Positions 27,430-31,000 of a stretch of DNA of 31,000 bases are shown one piece after another; position 1 is the stretch's first letter, and every line of letters starts with the position of its first letter. The notes beneath the pieces are model-generated. The model worked only from the letters and a program-made list of their open reading frames with translations, had not been told where the DNA came from and did not search any database. The translations under genes and the position numbers were made by a program. Source of the stretch: Glandiceps talaboti (lineage: Eukaryota; Hemichordata; Enteropneusta; Spengelidae); NCBI RefSeq assembly GCF_964340395.1, contig NC_135550.1, forward strand, positions 32,049,176-32,080,175. Direction: 5' to 3'.

Positions 27430-27995
27430 AATAACAGCAGAATAACATCTCCAGAAACATCCCCACCAAGTTTCAACCCATTCACTATGCAATTTCATGA
27501 TATAAGTTTTTGACCAGAATTGACAATTTTAGACCAAATTTGCATATCATTGGATTATCATGTTGTGAATACAGCTTCAACTACAAATGCCCAGATGTAT
27601 CCCTATTATATTTCAGCCCAATCTGCAAGGAAGTTTTGGAATTATAGATTTTTCAGCAAAAAGGCACATTTTTAGCTCTAATTTGCATATCACTGATTGG
27701 ATGTCATGTCACGAATACTTTTTAACATAAACACCCTGAAGAATGTTCCAACCAAATTTCAGCCCAATCTGCTATGTAGTTTTGGAATTAAAGATTTTTA
27801 CCTAAAAGACACATTTTCATATCATTAATTGGATCATCTTGTAATGAACAATTCTTAATCTAAATACCAATTCCAACCAAATTTCAGACCAATCTGCTGG
27901 GTAGTTTTGGTGTTTAAGTTTTTTAACCAAAAATCACATTTTATTATGCAAATCACACACCAGTGGTAAGATCATTTTGATTCGAACAATTTCCC
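27430..27995. repeat. four ~130-bp degenerate tandem units
   Basis: Units share ACCAARTTTCAGCCCAATCT, TAGTTTTGGAATTA, GACCAAAAAGCACATTTT and AATTTGCATATCA, and diverge by 20-30%. ATTTGCAT or its complement is present at 27538-27545, 27681-27688 and 27946-27953. The array ends in a poly-C/CA tract (28003-28029). Confidence 0.8.
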
Positions 27996-28029
27996 AACTA
28001 GACACCCCCCCCCCCCACACACACACACA

Positions 28030-28610
28030 TTCATTCATTCATTGTCATACAATGTTACAATGTACCATACATGAACTTCACACCAAGACTAATTGGAAGG
28101 ACAAAATTTGACTTTTAATATATTCAAATATTAGGTATTTGATAACATAGCCTGTGAGTTTTAAACTTTAGTCATGGTAGGACTACCACACACAAATTAA
28201 TGGTTTACATAAGGTTAATGGGCATTGTTTTTAAAATTACAATGTCAAGTTCTGATGTAAATATAATGGTACATAATGAGATGAACGTGGTCAATAAAAA
28301 TACCAGGGTTCAGAAGACCAATTGCAATGTACAGTATGATCATTAACCCTTACTGTAGTAAGCTTTATACATTGATGTAGAAATAGGTCAGCATCTGTTT
28401 ATGATTATACTAAAATAAACAGACATAAAATATGAGGTTTTATCAAAATATTTCAAGCTACCTATTATTAATCAAATAATTTGAAAATAAAGACAACAAA
28501 AAACAAACAAATACTTGCCTTAACCTGAACTGATGTGTGGTTTCATGTTTATATCTACACTCATGCTATATTTTCATTTACCTTGAAATCACAACCACAA
28601 CCCACCAATA
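28030..28610. other. intergenic, no feature recognised
   Basis: AT-rich, with a short (CATT)n run at its start. Confidence 0.45.
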
Positions 28611-28611
28611 T

Positions 28612-28612
<1 letters not shown>

Positions 28613-28668
<56 letters not shown>
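28613..28668. repeat. (AAC)n microsatellite
   Basis: About 18 AAC units. Confidence 0.98.
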
Positions 28669-29181
28669 CAAATAACATGTCACCATATGACATGGGTCAG
28701 CATAACATTTCAACTTAAAATCTTAGGACATCCTGTTATATGAATTTTAAACTGTGAGTGATTTCAAATATATGTATAAAATCAGATTAACATTTTATAA
28801 ATGCGTTTGATAAATTAACTCACATAAACAGCATTTCTATGATCACAATTCTGTTTAAAATGATTTCTGTGAAACTGTTGAAAATCAAATTAACATCAGC
28901 CATGGATATCTATCAAAGTATTCACATGTGACCTTTGATTACCAAGGTCATCCTTACAAACTGCAGTTCATAGAGAGTTCATGACATTATTATGAGTATA
29001 TATATGAGTAATATAATACTAACAGTATGTCACACACTAATATGACTGCTAATAACTCTACAAGCCCAATCTTCATTTCCTGCAGTTACTGTGTTTTCAC
29101 ATAAGTATAATACTTACCCCCCCCCCCCCCCCCAAAATGTGTGACATCACTACATCAACTGCCAATTCACTGTATACTACA

Positions 29182-29520
29182 ACTATTGAATAGCATTGCA
29201 ATGGGTAGCATATTATTTTACGGACACTGACTATTGAATAGTATTGCAATGTAGCATATTTTTTATGGACAATGTCTGCCATCACACTGACTATTGAATA
29301 GCATTGCAATGTAGCATATTTTATGGACAATGTCTGCCATCATACTAACTATTGAATAGTATTGCAATGTAGCATATTTTATGGACAATGTCTGCCATCA
29401 TACTAACTATTGAATAGTATTGCAATGTAGCATATTTTATGGACAATGTCTGCCATCATACTAACTATTGAATAGCATTGCAATGTAGCATATGTTATGG
29501 ACAGTGTTCACTATCATACT
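29182..29520. repeat. ~58-bp minisatellite, six units
   Basis: Units of CTATTGAATAGYATTGCAAT, GTAGCATATTTTATGGACA and ATGTCTGCCATCATACTAA. The central units are nearly identical; the first is shortened and the last diverged. A 17-base poly-C run lies just upstream at 29117-29133. Confidence 0.95.
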
Positions 29521-31000
29521 GACTTAATTTTGTGATTAGTTTTATAGTTAGAATTAGATGTTTGAAAGAATGAGACTGTACAGTCAGAGACAGCTGACAA
29601 TATATTATCCCAATTCTACAACATAAATCACTTGTTCAAACAGTGTAATGTCTTTGTAATTTTAGAACCATTACATCACCATAATTCATACAATGTTCTA
29701 TGATATGTAATGCTGATGGATAGACTGTAAGATATAGACATTCCTGCCATGCTCATCCAGCACTCATTAAGAAGCGTGATAGGGGCCAGGGCTGAACAAC
29801 AGGGCATATCTTACAGTCTAGATGATGGACAAGTAAACATTTTCTTTGGCAAATCTTATCAAGTCTAGAACCTATACAACTTTTTGTATTGGGACATGGG
29901 ATTGACTAAATACATGACAAACAATAGATGACTCACTGTTCAATTCAAAACATAGGATATTGACAACCCCACTAAATTGAACTCTGTCACCTTTGACCTT
30001 ATTTCAAAGTACTGTAAGATACTCGACAGCACGTTTCTGACTACCACTATATCAAAGAAATAAATCAATGCTTTGTTTGTCACTCAGCAAGTCATTGACA
30101 TTGCATATATCATTGTATATGTTTACTCTTAAATAATAAAAACAGGAAAACTTCATTATACATCACATGTACTTGAGTTATTAGTAAAATAATGAAAATT
30201 TAGTCTAGTGCTTCAAATCTCAAGATCTCTTGTCAAGTCTAGCTCCTGATTAAATTTCAAATCAAACAAAGCCATCACACAGTCATTTACATCATGTGAA
30301 ATCACAAGATATCACCCAATGATAAGTCAATGTTTACTGGGAGCAGTATCATAATGTCCAAATATGGTATATTTGTCAGCTCAGGATGCTACTTTAATTA
30401 CATTATTCTAACAGTTGGGGTTTTACTTATTAGCATGAACAACTCTCAGTTCATGATTTCTTATTATACTAGACAGGGTGAAGATAGATCTTGAGATCTG
30501 AAGCCATGGATAGCATCTAGACCACGAAAACTTGATTTACAATATTTATGTCTGACATACCCTTCCTTTAGAACCCCTCAATTCAGTGTTTATAGTACAA
30601 AAATCTTGAAGGAAATGAGAAAATATGGAAAACTATTTACATTTGTGTGCCCCAAATCAATAGCACTTTAAAGTTTAATTGCCAGGAAACCTCATTAAAC
30701 TATACACTAGCTTGTATCATAATATTTTACACAAAATTCATTGCATTTAAAATGCATAAGTAGCATCAATATAAATCTATTACAGTGATCAACTGATGCT
30801 TTTTGATGGAAAAGATTATCATTACAAAATATGATACAATTTGTTTGTTTTCCTGACTCCTTCATATGCCAAGATAAAATACATACAATATAGAACATGA
30901 ATACGCTATGTACAATTTCACTGTGGAGTCTGACAGAGTTCAAATCAATGCCTTAGAATTTTGGTTGAAACTAAGAACAACAAACATCAACTGATCTAAC
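29521..31000. other. intergenic or far-UTR sequence, no gene seen
   Basis: AT-rich, with no exon, RNA gene or notable repeat that I can support. Confidence 0.4.

Overview
This is animal nuclear DNA. It is AT-rich, coding sequence is split into short exons with GT-AG introns of roughly 0.4-1.6 kb, and simple-sequence and minisatellite DNA is abundant. The two protein-coding genes I recognise are both of animal type. Intron sizes, the divergent but clear similarity to vertebrate proteins, and a Penelope/retrozyme-type hammerhead ribozyme suggest a marine invertebrate bilaterian (an invertebrate deuterostome or a lophotrochozoan). I cannot resolve the species.

Layout. (1) Positions 1-9791, minus strand: a tRNA pseudouridine synthase PUS10 gene. 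Fourteen coding exons are in the window and join in one uninterrupted frame of 411 codons; the 3' exons lie beyond the left edge. (2) About 9792-10483: a CpG-containing divergent promoter interval holding a perfect DR5 nuclear-receptor element and a CRE-like site. (3) 10484-14496, plus strand: a complete four-exon gene for a 378-residue homologue of human C1orf198 (DUF4706 family). (4) 14497-31000: no convincing gene. This part holds the 3' UTR of the C1orf198 homologue, then foldback/MITE-like elements, dispersed and tandem repeats, large (TA)n, (GT)n, (GTCT)n and trinucleotide arrays, and a complete-looking hammerhead ribozyme embedded in a (TA)n tract near 25.4 kb.

The most unusual theme is tandem repeats sitting on splice sites. 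In the C1orf198 homologue the exon 2 5' splice site is followed by 15 further copies of CTAAG|GTGAGT, six of them in identical 50-bp units, and then by a decayed copy of exon 2. Intron 3 starts with four 45-bp units that each carry a 3'-splice-site-like CAG. Several PUS10 introns have minisatellites abutting donors or acceptors. Another PUS10 intron holds a 73-bp tandem array whose units each carry a consensus-grade CTCF-type motif.

The two genes show no functional link beyond the shared promoter interval. PUS10 makes pseudouridines in tRNA; the C1orf198 family has no established biochemical role.
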